A stretch of DNA of 64,000 nt, taken from Sceloporus undulatus (taxonomy: Eukaryota; Chordata; Lepidosauria; Squamata; Phrynosomatidae). How positions within the stretch are numbered: position 1 is the first letter of the stretch; each line of letters starts with the position of its first letter. Below the pieces are notes generated by a model. The model ran no database searches and was not told where the DNA came from. It was given only the letters and a program-made list of their open reading frames with translations. The position numbers were made by a program, and so were the translations under genes. The DNA is taken from NCBI RefSeq assembly GCF_019175285.1, contig NC_056530.1, positions 1,577,474 to 1,641,473 on the forward strand. Reading direction: 5' to 3'. Shown here in pieces: positions 12,401 through 23,651 of this stretch.

Positions 12401-15400
12401 GCTGGCTGATTCGGGACTGTGGCTGCGGGCAGCTTCAGGATTTTGGCATCCGATCACTGCAGTCCCAAAGCGATTGGGGCAGAAGCCCCATCTGCTTTGC
12501 TCAAATGAAAATGAATTGCTGAAGAGTAGGCGTCCCCACCAGTAAACATTAGAAGGGAGACCTTTTGTGGAAGTCCTGGTGTTACAAATTCCATACTTTC
12601 TGCTAACAAAGAGATCAAAAATACTCATTCCTTTAGTCAGAGCTTGGCATTTTGCAAGTTTCTTTTAAGAAATCTGGTTAAAGGCCAAGAATGTATACTA
12701 ATAGTCCTAAATAGAGAAGTCAGGTTTCTGTGGAACTGCATTGTTCCATGTTGGTCAGAGGTACAATCTTCTCTGACAAACTGAGTTCAGAAGAAAGTGT
12801 CAACAGGCTGGCTTTTGTACCATATAATTGAGCCATCTTTCCTATTCCTTGCAGCAGTTTTCTATTTTAAGAAAATGGTCTGTAGTGATGATTTATTGTT
12901 GTTGGTAGCGGCTTGGGGGGGGGGATCCACTGTGACAACACAAGGAAGTTGTCTGCCTCTTGACTTTTTGTAGACCTTGGTTGGATCCTGCAAGATATTT
13001 CCCTTTTTTATTTTGAGTAAAACTACTTACTCGGGATCACTGAACACAGATGACTTACTGGTTATCCTATGTATGCATGAGGAGTCTAGGTTTGTTTGGT
13101 TTTTTAATGATAGTCAATCATCCTTCTGTAGCTTACTGCCCCATAAAACCACACTTTCTAGGCACTTTTCTGTCCATGATGGCTCTGGTACTGGGAGAAA
13201 AGCCAGGTTTATAACTAACTCTTCATGAGATAGGCTGCAAAGAAGGAAAGCAGTGTGTATGGAAGGGCTTAATGCACCCTTTTGGTTAGACAATCCATGC
13301 CCTCCACTCAGTTCCCTTTCTTTCTACATGCTTTGGGCTCTTCTTTGTTTAAATATGATCGAGGGACTGCCACTATCCTGTTTATTGTGGTCATTATTCT
13401 GTAAATGATTTACAGGTTGAAAAGGAAGTAATGCAAAGCAAGAAGGAACCCAGGTTTTTTTTTGGCTTCCTAGAATTTTGAGACCATTCCAGAGCCCTGC
13501 ACATTGCTTCTGTAGCCTTTTCAGGTCCATTCCATAAGACTGACTTGTGTGGGTGCTGGTTTTGTCATGTGTGCTTGTTGCAGCTCCTCAGACACAATGA
13601 ACAAATTATCTGGACTCTTCACCATATGCAAATTCTGGAGTTTTGCATGCCATTATTCATTCTCCAGGAATATAGTTTGCAGTGACACACACATTTCAGA
13701 GCTGGCCTGGAAATTTTAGAAGCAGTATTCTATAGCTATTTTGTAGCTATAATTTTTAAGCAAGAAAAAAATATTCAGTGAACCTGTGGTATATAGGCTT
13801 CTTCCTCGTAGATGATTGAACAAAGCTTAAGGTTTTGTTTCTAAAAAGATGCTAGTTTTTATGGTTTAAAAGAAGCTAAAGTCTCCACTCTTGTAGGAGA
13901 AAAGTTTCATTCCATTGACTAGAGCTTCCCAGTTCAGGGCAAGGTGGATTTTACCTTTAAGGAGGTATACACTATATTCCATTTACACAGTCTCAAAACT
14001 TGCATTGTCTGAGTAGGTGTGGTATGTTTTGATTATATAGCTATTCCACTTTTTTTCAGTGGTGGAACTCAAGGCAGCAAATGCCTGTCCAATTTTCAAC
14101 TTCAACCCCATACCTGATGCATGGTAACACTTAATTTATCTTTGAAATTCTTTTCTGGGAACTGTTTTCAAACTTGATAGTCTCAATTTGATAGTCTCTA
14201 GAATACTGTATTTGGTATTCAGTGTCCAGCACCCAGCGATGCCTTTTCTTTTCTTTTTAATGTGTAGTATAACTTTCCATGTATCTTGATGTGATTATTC
14301 CCGATATTTCCACAGTCATGTTGGCAGCGTGGGGAAATATTCACCATTATGGCATCAGGGGTATAGAAAGATGTGGTCTGCTATGGAGGAGGAAAAGGAG
14401 TTCGTCACTGTCTACATCTATTTATCTACATCTATTTCCATCTGGGTTTACAGAGTTTGGGCATTGAAATGTTGGTTGTTCTAACAGATGACTTTTTTTG
14501 GGTGGGGGGATTGAGACAGGGATGGTATGACTACATTTATTCTTCTTGGCCTCTCAGTGGCTGGTGTTATCTTTGATCCTAGTATCTTACTGGACTAGCT
14601 TTGTGGGTTGGAGATACATTGTTCATACCTGATGGATTGATTTCAGAAAGCAGCACTGGAAGAGGTTGGCTTGATCCCATAACAGCTGTGCTGTTGAGTC
14701 CTAAAAGGTTCCATCATATCCCCAGTGTTCTGTGAAGGTCTGAGTGAGGTCATGTAAGCTGCTGGTACCATCCAGCTATGTTGTTTGATTTCATCTCAAG
14801 TGGGACTGGAGAGGTCCTAAATTGCTGTCTCTCTGGGCAGAATGAGGACTGAGATACCCAAACTGAATTTTGATAAGAGGAAGGCATTGTGGGCAAGTGA
14901 ATGCTGTCTCTTGAGAGGTTGGTACAAGCAGTTCTGGATGAGTTTGCAATAACAAGTGTGCAGGCTGTGTGTAGGGGCATTCTTGGAGCCAGCATAGTCA
15001 CAGGAAACCCATATTGTCTCAGTGGTTTGCATTTGGAATGCTTTGTATCATGTTATCTTGTTCATCAGATGTGATCTTTACTGAACAGGGTTAATTTGGC
15101 ACTGTTGACTTGCAATTGGATTACCGTATTTTTCTTATGAGCCAGTGTGGCATAGTGGTTTGAGTGTTGGACTTTGACTCTGGACTTCAAATCCCAGCTC
15201 AGCTGTGGAAACCCACTTAGTGACCTTGGGCAAATCACACTCTCTCAGCCTCAGCAGATAGCAATGGCAAACCTCCTCCGAAGAAATTTGCCAAGAAAAC
15301 CCCACGATAGTCTGCCTTACTCACCATAAGTCGAAAACTACTTGAAGGCACACAACGATGACAACAACAACAATTGTTCTTTTGCTTAAGGCTGCCCATT

Positions 15401-18400
15401 AAGATGGTTCAGAGGCGTCAACTAGTTCAGAATTCGATCATTTGGATTCTGTCTGATTTGAGCAAATGAGCCATTTCACATAAATTCTGAAAGAAATGTG
15501 CTGGCTGTCTTTTCTGAGCCCAGTTCATAGTGTCGGTGCATTCCTTTTAAACACCATTACAGCTTGGGACCAGAATAAAAACTGTTTCCATTATAGCTCT
15601 GACCCTTGGTAGGAAAGTGTGCATCCTCCTGCCTGCTTACAGTAGGCGTTTAGCCATCACAGAAGGAAATTTGACATGTATACCTTGCCTTGTTGTTTCA
15701 GCAATGCCTGCGAGATATCATGGATGGTTACTTCCCTTCTGAGCTGCAGAGGCGTTACCCAAATGGTGTCCCATTTCAGGTATGTCTCCTCTGCTCTCCT
15801 ACTGCGGCTGCTGATGCTCATGAGGCTTCTTCTTCTTCCTCTTCTTCATTCTTAGTTTACAGAAGTATAACTTATCAAAAATATGGCCTGGGGTGGAGCA
15901 GCATTTAAAAAACTGAGAACTGGTTTCTCTTTAAGGTTAGATTCTTTTCTGCTTTGAGAACAAAGTGTTCTAGCTGAGGAACTGAGACTGCTTTTAGTTT
16001 AAGGAACCGAGCCTGTTTCCTCCTTGGTTTCTACCCTTGCTTTAAGTAGCTTTTATATTTTCTGCTGTTATTGCTTGATTAATGCTAAAGATCATTACTG
16101 GGAGGATTTTTTTTTTTTTGCAGGACGTTATATCTTTAGGGAGAGTTAGCATAGTGGTTTGAGTGTTGGAGTAGGACACTAGGAGAGCAGGGTTCAAATC
16201 CCCTCTCGGCCATGGAAGCCTACTTTAAAAAAAATTATTAAATTTCATACATTATTGATTATTATATAATGCATAATTCTGTATATATATTTCCTACATT
16301 CTGTTCCAATTTATCTAAATATCTTCAATATCCCACCTCAGTGCTCCCCTTCCCCAGAGCCATTTCCACCCTTATATTCCATCCAAAACCTCAGTTCCTC
16401 TCATGGAGGTAATCTTTGATCTTCTTTCCTCAAGACTTTCTCAATAAATTCTTTCCAAATTCCATCAAAATAACTTCTTTTCCATATTCCCTTTTTTAAC
16501 TTTCAATTTGCATGCCAATTTATCATTCATTGCTAATTTCCATACCTCTTTATACCAGTCCTCCAATTCTACAGTTATTTTCGTTTCCCTACATCTTGCT
16601 ATCATTAATCTCGCTGCTGTAATCAAATTTGTTACCGATATTTTTCTTCTTTTTTTCCATTTCTCCGAGTTATATAACGATAATAATACTATATTCGGAC
16701 TTCTATATATTTTTATATTCATAATATATATTTTTTATTATCGCTTTCTCCCCAAAATTTTGTACATATTTACATTGCCACCACATATGCATATATGACC
16801 CTACACCTTGACAACTTCTCCAGCAATTTTTAGAATTATTCTTATCATTATTATAATATTATTTTATTATTTGTAAGGCAAAACTCTGAACAGATCTTGC
16901 GAAGAAAATTCTGTGTTAGGTTCAGCTTCAGGTTGCCATAAGTCAGGAATGACTTGAAAAGCACTCTTAGAAGAATAATTTGGTTACAAGGAGCAAAGAA
17001 CACCTGAGATATTGAATGATAACGCATTTTTATAAAGAATAATCCCCATTTTAAACATCTGATGCGGGATGACAGATGTAGTCCTCACCCTTATGGTAGA
17101 AAGAACAAAGGGCATTCTAGCCTGTGGAATTCCCCTCTGATATAAAGGGGAAGTGAGTCAGTTTTCATTTTAAAGAGAGGCATTTTCTTCTCAGACTTTT
17201 CTTTACACTTGGATGGTGTTCTAAAATGTTACGTCCTCCTGAAGTAGCTTTTTCCAGTTTCTCACCTTGCCTGTTAGCATATCATGTTAGACATTAAAGA
17301 ACCAGAACTGTATGTATAATAAGCAAAATCTAGCATCTCTGCAGAGCTCTCAAGAGAAAAGGATTGGAAGTCATGTTACAAATAAATTTTAATCTTTTTA
17401 AACTTTGTAATTATTTATAGCTTTAAGTTCATTTTATTGTAAGCTGCCCTGAAATCTTTGGATAAAGGGTAGATATGAATATTTAAATAAATAACTATTA
17501 AATAAATAAACAAAGGCAAAATAGTAGATTTGAACAGGTTTGTTTGTTTTAACAAAAAGGCTAACTTTAGCAGAAAAGGGTTTATTTTCAGAGACTGGCT
17601 TTTCAAGTCTGAATGGGGTAAGAATCTGAGTAGTTATTTCATGTTGGATGCACATGTTTGTTAAAAAAAATAAAAATCAACAGCACCATGTTTAGCAAAT
17701 ACAACACTCAAAATGTACATGTAATAGAAGATATAATTTAAGAAAACAGATGTGTCATAAAAATGTCATTTTGGGACATGTGACAACTTCATGCCCTTGG
17801 TTAGGTTTCCCACTCTCCCAGCCACCGCCACCCACATTTCCCTTTGGAAAGATTAAAGTGATGGCAAGTTTTACTAAGTTAATAAAGAAGTCACATACTG
17901 ATAACTGAAACTTAGCATTAACCTAGAACCAAGGTTGGCAAAGACACTGTGGCCACAAAGGGAGCAGGTGTTTCCCCATAACTGCCTCGCAGGCCTGAGT
18001 AGAATGCATGTGCTGATACATTATTGTACTGATCGTGGTCATGGGAAAAAAGTTATTAGAAGGCATACTCACATTGTATGTGCAGGAGAGTGGGTTGGTG
18101 TGATGGTGGAGTTATATTTTCTTATCATTATTTTCAGAAGTACAGAAAATGTTTCTTTTCCTTTTTTAAAGTGTGGGCCAGAGTTCCCCAAACCAGCCTT
18201 TAAACAAGCAGGCCTGCGAGGCAGTTATGGGGAAACACCTGCTCCCTTTGTGGCCACAGTGTCTTTGCCAACCTTGAAATGTCAGTTAGCTTTGTTGCAG
18301 ATATGCAAGCAGGAGTCAGCAAGGGAGTGTCATGTCCGAGACATTACCTGACCTGATGCTCCTTTGCAGATGTGTTGGGCTGCAGCTTGCATAGGCATAA

Positions 18401-21400
18401 CCAGCACAGCAGCTGGAAAGGGTTGTGCTAGTGAGAATGGTGAGAGGTGTAGCCCAATTCATCCTGAAGGGCACTAGCTTGAAGAATCCTACCCTCCAAA
18501 GAAATTTGCCTTCAGTCTCAAAATTTCTAATATTGTAAAGAGTGAGACTTTGAGAATTGTTCACACCTAGAACTTTCAAACCATTGGCAGAGTTCATGGG
18601 AATTTCAATCCAAAACGTTTGAAGAGCACTGAAGTGTCCAGTAATAAACTGAAAAATACAAAAGCCCAGAATCTATCTCCATGCATCAACTTCTTATGAG
18701 ACCCATTGACTAGCTAAAGTTGCATTTTTGCTTTACACAAAACATAATTTTAACAACCAGTAGATGAGACAGAGATGAAAATTACATTCTTCCATGTCCT
18801 GTAGGTGAATGCTGGGAGAAGGGAGATGGAGATTGGGAAAATAGCAGATGCACACCAACTTCAATCTTCTGACCAGGACTTGTTGTTCCAAATGTCTGAG
18901 CAGGACTAGGAAGTATTACATTTTGTTTTATAATTCCCAGAATTACTGAACCAAGATGGTCACGTTCTCCTTCTAAGATCTCCTTCTGGGGTTACCCAGT
19001 TGTTCTAGATGGGTTATGGAATCCTCTAAATATTCAGTACTGTGAGCACAAATGAAATTGGAAGAGAGAAGTAGTAAGTGGATGTGCTTTTGTGGGACTC
19101 TCACCCTTGATGTTTTTCTTTAGTTATGCAGCATCATACATTTTCATCTCCTTTATCCAAAGGGATAACCATTTCTGTTGGTAATTTCCTTTTGGGTTTC
19201 CATGGAAGGAAGTTGGGGACTGACTTCTCTTTCATTTGTTACTTTTACCGGAGCTTGACACTGACATCTGGAGTCCAGGGTCAGACAAGGCACTGAATAG
19301 CAACTGTGGTTTATTTTGACAGGTCACTGACAGGAGAGATATCTTCTTTCAGGAGAGGAAGGTGCCAGAGAGTTTTCCTGGTTTGGGGCAGATCACTGGC
19401 CACTTGAAACCAAGTGGAATAAAGGAGACGCAAGAGCTCCCTGGTAAGATGGTGGCTATGGGTGCTTTAAAAAAAAAAACCCTCTTTCTTTCAGACTCAA
19501 ATTCATCCTTTCCTACCCTGCTGTATTCAGATGAATGGGATCATGACTCCTACTGGATGGGGGCTATGGCTGTACTGGTGGAGAAGGTTATAACTTTAGT
19601 CTCACTTATTTGAAGGGCATCAGGTGGAGGAAATATGGTCTGACTAAACTCAAAAGTATGCCACAGTACATTAAAAAGTTTCAGGCCCCTGTTCTCCTGT
19701 TCTCACTCATTCAGTTCCTATTCTTTCCTTTTAGGTTTTTTTTCACCTGTAATTTGGTGACATTTTTCATAAATATGAGTTGGACCTAGACTTAATTTTA
19801 TTCAGGATGCACCCACTGAAAACAATGGCACTGGTTGATTCTAACTAAATTAAATTTCACTCAAGGGTAGATATTGACAGACCACAACTTCTAGCATTCC
19901 TAGCCAGTATAGCCCATGGACTGGAGCATGGACTGAATTTTTGTGGTCAAGTGGATTTATTCTGCACAAAAGCCATATGTAGTTGTTTTGCATTTTCCGT
20001 GCAGGAATTAATATTTCTCCATTGAAATAATGTTTTCTCTGTAGAAAATGCTGTTTTCTGCACAAAACAACCACATGTGAATTTTGTGCAGAGGAGATCC
20101 AAATTGCAAATCGCCTTCAAAAACTGCAGAAAATTGCTGAAATTACTCATTGTTACATTCAAGAAGAAATTTAGTCTAAAATTATATCCCTAGAGCAGAG
20201 TGTTCCAGATATTGTTGGACTGCTGCTCCCATCACCCCTCCCCATTTGCTGTTCTGGCTATGGGTGATGGCAGTTGCAGTCCAGCAACATCTGGAGGGCC
20301 ATGTGCCTCTCACTCTCGAGTGGAGTATTCATGCCCTCTCTTTTGCAGTCACAGGTTAAATATTCTTCAATTACCGTATATACTCCATATAAAGCATCTT
20401 TTCTTGGTATCCCTTGTCATGGCAGGTCCTAAGCTCACTCTAGATCAGTTTTTGAACAAGCTTCCAAAGTCGGTAATCCGAGATGGGAATGTGATCGATA
20501 TCCGGGGAGAGATTAAAAAAACCCTGCAGGTAGGATGAAGTCTCCTCTCTAGTTTTGTTTGAATGTGACTTGAGTCATGTTAACTTTTACTGGTCAGAAA
20601 ATCTGCTAATACCCCATTTTTAATGGGCATGGGTCCTTGGTACCATTTGACTTTCTAGAGCTCTTCTCATGAGAAATGGTACTCTCTGCTAGTCTGTCTG
20701 TCTTTGCCTTCAAGTTGCCTGTCGACTTACAGTAACACTATGAATTTCATAATGTTTTCTTAGGCAAGGAATGCTCAAAAATAGTTTGACATTGTCTTCC
20801 TCTAGCTTGCATCAAAGAATACAAGATGAGCATTTAGAATTCCTGCCTTTGGAGAGTTTTTATTTTCATTTTTAATCTCCAATTTTGAAAATCACTGATA
20901 TGACAGGCAAGGTCTAAAATAAAGCATACTGCTGCCTACAAGTAGCAGGGGATAGAAATTCAGAGGCAGGGTGATTATGAGTGGTAGTAAGAGTCATGGG
21001 AATTGTAGTCCAGCATATCTGGAAGGGCACCAAGTTGGGAAAAGATAATTTAGGTGCTGAGTTTGGAAGTTAAACCAAGAGGACCCAGTCTTCTGTTCTA
21101 AGTAGTACTAGTAAAGCCACATTGTTAATCACAAAGATGTATGATAGAATAGGCAGGACTGTCTCTTCTGATTTCTCCGATGATAGTTCAATCATAGCAC
21201 AGATTTCTCTTTGGTCCCAGGGCTCTGGTGGAACACGAAGCCATGAAGTGGTTCTGGTGGAGACACCCAGCCTGACTGCAATGAAAAAAAGGTGAAAAAC
21301 TTACCATTTCTTCTTCACACAAGTAGCCTTGGTGATGTCATCCTTGACATGCTGCAGGGACACAATTAGTGGTTTTAAATATGAGCAAATATATAAAGAT

Positions 21401-23651
21401 AACAAGTTTACTTCTGTTCATGGAAGTGGGAGGAATGTTTCCAATTCTGCAGTGGACCACTAGGGGCATATAATTGACTTGTGGAGTAGCCCTTGCTTTT
21501 GAGCAAAGTATCCCACATAATGTCAGTGTGGGAATGGTAAGAGTAGATACAGTATCTTGTCCAAACTGGGATTAAGTGTTTTGGACAGCAGCTCCCATAA
21601 TCCTTGGCTGTTGGCTGGATTATTTTGGTAGGGTTGTAGTCCAATGTCTGGAACACAAAGCTTGGAGATGTCTTCTATATACTGTGAATAGTCCCTCTTC
21701 ACTCTCTTCTCCCTGGGCAGAAATATCTAGATTCATAGAATCATAGGAAGAGACCACAAGGGCCTTCTAGTTCAACCCCTGCCATGCAGGAATACACCAT
21801 AAAAGCACTCCTGACAGATGCCAATCCAGCCTTTGTTTAAAAACCTCCAAAGAAGGACACTCCACCACACTCCAAAGCAGCATGTTCCACTATCGGACAA
21901 CTCTTACTGTCAGGAACTTCTTCCTAATGGCTGGGTAGAATCTCTTTTCTTGTAGTTTGAATCTATTGCTCCTTGTCCTAGTGTCTGGAACAGCAGAAAA
22001 CAAGCTTGCTCCATCCTCAATACGACATCCCTTCTAATATTTAAACATGGCTATCACGACAAACCCAGCACCCTAAGCTGATCCTCATAGGGCATGGTTT
22101 CCAGACATAAATCATGTCCAGGTTTTTCATCTCTTCAGCATCAATATAAGACATTTTGATGTTTGAGGTGAATGACAGGATGTTCTTCACCAACTACAAT
22201 TTCACATACAGAAATGAACTGGACCGGCAACACAGTAGGTCACATAATTGCTACCTCTGGACTAGATGAACTCTTAGGTCTGTTCTGGCTCTTATTGGGG
22301 GCCCCCTACCTCATAACAACCTCTGAATGTCCATTATATGATCCTGGTTTGTCATATCTCAGAATTTCCTACCTGATACTCACCCAAGCTTGTTGGCAGG
22401 GGAACCCATTGTGTTGCCAGGGTGCCCAGGTTTCTTGTTCCTCTTCAAAAAATGAAGCAGTCTACTCACTATGTGCTTCCCTTGACTTTTAGATTGGAAG
22501 GGGACAGTAAAAAGGAAAACTTCAAACCCCAAGTCTCAACTCTTCGGATCAAGTCAGAGAATGGGGAGAAGACATACGTCATCAAAATGGCATTCACAGA
22601 GACCATTGGAGACCTGCGGCGGCATCTTGCCCAGAGCAGGTAAAAATTACTATCATTTTGGCAGATCCAGAGAAGGCATTTCATTGTGGAAGAGCCTCCT
22701 CTCTGATTTCCCTATCCTAAACCCCAGATTTTCCAACTAGATTGGTTTTTACTATTAAGCAAATTGGAAAGGGGGGGGGGGTGATGCATGGTTTGGTTTA
22801 CTGCATTCGTTTAAGTTGATTATGGAGAAGGTTGTAGAAGAACTGAGGAAGAAGGATGGGCTTGCAAAGCAGGATGTATAGTATAGGTTTGTGGCCTAGA
22901 GGCTAAAGCAAAAGCTTTTGGGGTTGTAACTTCCAGATTGTGGGGAGGAACAAAGCAGGCTGAACTGTGTTTAAAAATCTGTGGCACTGGGAAAATTGAG
23001 ATTCCATGAAGGTATTTGGGTTCCTGGCTCAGCTACACGTAAGTTCTTCACTAGTATTTCTTGTCCTTACTTGCTGGCTGCTTGGTTTTCCTTCTACATG
23101 ACCTCTTTTACCTTCTCCACATTTGGCTGCAGCTTTGCATGGAGAATTGAATAAAGTGAGATCATGTGCCCTCATGTCAGCTGCTTCCACCTTGACATTC
23201 CCTTCACCAGGGTATGACTGCTTTTTAAATAAGAGTTAAAGTGCAGTACTTGCATTGACCTATGGATAAGCTGAATTGGGTTTTTTGGGGGTCAGTTTTT
23301 TAACTAACATTTTTAGACTTATACATGAGTATAACAGTATACTCTAAAGCATTTGGATTCTGAAGTAGAATTTTACTTTCAGTGGGCGAGTTGAACTTGG
23401 GTACTTTACATTCCACACCCGGATAAAAGACGTTAAAAAAATGTGACTATTTATCTTGACTCATAATTACAAGCATCATTCTGCTCTTTTCTAGGGGAGA
23501 AGAGGTGGAACCATATGACATTTTCAGCACTTTTCCTAAACAGGTGTATAATGACAACTCTATGACCCTGGAAGAATGTGGGCTGGTCCCTAATGCCTTC
23601 CTTCTGCTGCGGAAAAAGATTCCTTCAACAAAACAAAGGGAACAGCTGTAA
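3486..23651 (+). CDS. UBXN11: UBXN11, UBX domain protein 11, complete coding region in 14 exons
   Basis: Exons: 3486-3511, 5043-5080, 6440-6535, 8287-8384, 9492-9537, 9924-9997, 10783-10897, 12041-12258, 15702-15779, 19323-19443, 20426-20529, 21221-21291, 22493-22639, 23495-23651. All phases close, giving 462 residues and a TAA stop. UBXN11 (Socius) belongs to the p97-adaptor-type UBX family and in mammals is reported to bind Rnd GTPases. A coiled-coil region spans about residues 55-130 (KKIKELEEEIQEGK, then TKELEELCLQLHYQIWEMER). A SEP domain spans about 215-270 (NGIVMFNGPF, RCLRDI-like QCLRDIMDGYFPSELQRRYP). A C-terminal UBX ubiquitin-like fold spans about 379-453 (TLRIKSENGEKTYVIKM, IFSTFPKQVYNDNSMTLEE). 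Human UBXN11 is near 520 residues and ends in a Pro-Gly-rich tail that is absent here. The first exon (MPLQLQKPG) is the least certain: it rests on an ATG, a GTAAGT donor and a fitting phase. The exon 7 donor (GTTGGC) is weak but is required by phase. Confidence 0.93.
3512..5042 (+). other. UBXN11 intron 1
   Basis: AT-rich intron with no second gene. It holds a short GAT/CAT-rich low-complexity run (3848-3887). At about 4685-4810 is an interspersed-repeat fragment with CCTGACGTTTTGCCTGCACC and GGCTGGCATCTTCATGG, a sequence common in vertebrate genomes whose class I cannot name securely. Otherwise I see nothing definite. Confidence 0.6.
5340..5855. repeat. GC-rich multi-hairpin element in UBXN11 intron 2
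   Basis: This GC-rich, CpG-rich island in an AT-rich intron is built of successive inverted repeats. They include GGGTGTCCTTGGGG with CCCCAAGGACACCC (near 5490-5525), GAAGGAGCTCC with GGAGCTCCTTC (near 5600-5630), a 25-bp arm pair around CAATACGTCACAACCGCGCC at 5667-5721 with a 5-bp loop, and GTACTAGCGTTAGG against CCTAACCCTAGTAC (near 5775-5825). It is most likely a foldback or MITE-like DNA element; no clear terminal duplication was found. Confidence 0.6.
6135..6185 (-). repeat. BovB-type SINE tail fragment
   Basis: GTGTGTCTTCAAGTTGTTTC and CAACTTATGGCAACCCTAA are the reverse complement of the 3' tail shared by the SINEs in this window (GCCATAAGTCGGAAACGACT TGAAGGCACAC type). Only the tail is preserved. 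Confidence 0.6.
6536..8286 (+). other. UBXN11 intron 3
   Basis: Mostly unique-looking AT-rich sequence with no coding exon that fits the UBXN11 frame. A short palindrome, AAAGAAGTC-TT-GACTTCTTT, lies near 8030-8050 beside a TATAGTATAGTAT-type run. Short open frames inside lack splice signals or family similarity. Confidence 0.5.
8385..9491 (+). other. UBXN11 intron 4 with an unclassified CpG-containing repeat
   Basis: The first half is A-rich and unremarkable. From about 9005 to 9265 the composition changes (GTGATAGCGCGAACAATGCG, TATTCACGGGGATTCCTGGT, GTGTGAAAATCTTCACAC), with several CpG sites that stand out from the surrounding DNA. This looks like an interspersed element, but I cannot name its family or exact ends. 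Confidence 0.4.
10898..12040 (+). other. UBXN11 intron 7
   Basis: AT-rich intronic sequence between the PGDAIP-split exons. No exon, RNA gene or clear repeat boundary was recognised. The region around 11600-11890 has mixed composition but no reading frame that fits the gene. Confidence 0.45.
12255..12490. repeat. diverged copy of the AAAGCTGCTTC palindromic element
   Basis: AATAAAGCAGCTTCC, GAGGCATGGTGTTTATATGA, TGATGCATGCCCCTGAAGC and GGCTGCGGGCAGCTTC resemble the Harbinger-like palindromic elements at 46677-47216 and 54827-55057. The copy is diverged and starts just after the UBXN11 exon 8 donor, so its 5' end overlaps or abuts the splice site region. Confidence 0.45.
12491..15136 (+). other. 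UBXN11 intron 8, main part
   Basis: About 2.6 kb of intron without recognised exons. It contains a G-run (near 12916-12925) and long open frames on both strands around 14.3-15.0 kb that have no family similarity I can recognise and no consistent splice structure. Confidence 0.4.
15137..15372 (+). repeat. tRNA-derived SINE with BovB-like tail, nearly full length
   Basis: A tRNA-like head (GGCATAGTGGTTTGAGTGTT, then TTCAAATCCC as the B-box-like part) is followed by a conserved body (CCTTGGGCAAATCACACTCT, CAATGGCAAACCTCCTC) and a tail (CCATAAGTCGAAAACTACTT GAAGGCACACAAC) that ends in an ACA/CAA simple repeat. The layout matches squamate SINEs that use BovB-type LINE machinery (Sauria-SINE-like). 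Assignment to a named subfamily would need a library search. Confidence 0.8.
16141..16966 (+). repeat. SINE split by an L1 fragment
   Basis: The SINE head (TTAGCATAGTGGTTTGAGTG to TCAAATCCCCTCTCGGCC) runs 16141-16212. Its body and tail resume at about 16876 (GGCAAAACTCTGAACAGATC, GCCATAAGTCAGGAATGACT). The sequence between is an antisense L1 piece listed separately. This is a nested insertion within UBXN11 intron 9. Confidence 0.65.
16225..16870 (-). mobile_element. L1 LINE 3' fragment, ORF2 C-terminal region
   Basis: The reverse strand encodes pieces typical of the L1 ORF2 C-terminus: the segment near 16765-16830 reads SYMHMWWQCKYVQ, like the family HMWWxC motif, and the region 16465-16722 reads ITAARLMIARCRETKI and WYKEVWKLAMNDKL. 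It is 5'-truncated and not full length. It interrupts a SINE, so it inserted after that SINE. Confidence 0.7.
17930..18276. mobile_element. foldback MITE with 67-bp perfect inverted repeats
   Basis: The left arm begins CAAGGTTGGCAAAGACACTG and continues to CTCGCAGGCCTG; the right arm is its exact reverse complement over 67 bases, ending GTCTTTGCCAACCTTG. About 210 bp lie between the arms. There is no transposase frame. I see no convincing 8-bp target duplication next to the ends. The perfect arms suggest a young or gene-converted element. It lies in UBXN11 intron 9. Confidence 0.75.
20195..20310. repeat. short hAT-like element (ACTGCTGCTCCCATCA family)
   Basis: The motif GGACTGCTGCTCCCATCACC is matched further on by its inverse, GGTGATGGCAGTTGCAGTCC, followed by AGCAACATCTGGAGGGCC. 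Related diverged copies occur near 19858-19930, 21560-21660, 24390-24460, 28510-28600, 54215-54340, 57165-57255, 60095-60215, 61735-61850, 63195-63310 and 63675-63800. The element is short and nonautonomous; the superfamily is inferred. Confidence 0.55.
20690..20790 (-). repeat. SINE/BovB tail fragment
   Basis: TGCCTTCAAGTTGCCTGTCG and ATTTCATAATGTTTTCTTAG GCAAGGAATG match the antisense tail and body of the window's SINEs, diverged. It lies in UBXN11 intron 11. Confidence 0.5.
21729..22113 (-). mobile_element. CR1 LINE 3' end, antisense
   Basis: It begins with ATTCATAGAATCATAGGAAG, the reverse complement of the CR1 tail repeat ATTCTATG, and continues through CCCCTGCCATGCAGGAATAC and CCAGCCTTTGTTTAAAAACC, the typical CR1 3' untranslated region. 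It is 5'-truncated, as most CR1 copies are, and lies in UBXN11 intron 12. Confidence 0.85.
22640..23494 (+). other. UBXN11 intron 13 with a partial Tc/mariner-type element
   Basis: The stretch 23225-23345 (AAGTGCAGTACTTGCATTGA, TTTGGGGGTCAGTTTTTT, CTTATACATGAGTATAACAG) is related to the elements at 48090-48540 and 53811-54190 that begin GTATATACT and contain CATGTATAAGT. The rest is unremarkable, apart from a G-run at 22768-22777. Confidence 0.5.

Noticed and set aside
17935-18351. 138-codon plus frame in UBXN11 intron 9
   Set aside because: It runs through both arms of the foldback element and has no family similarity.
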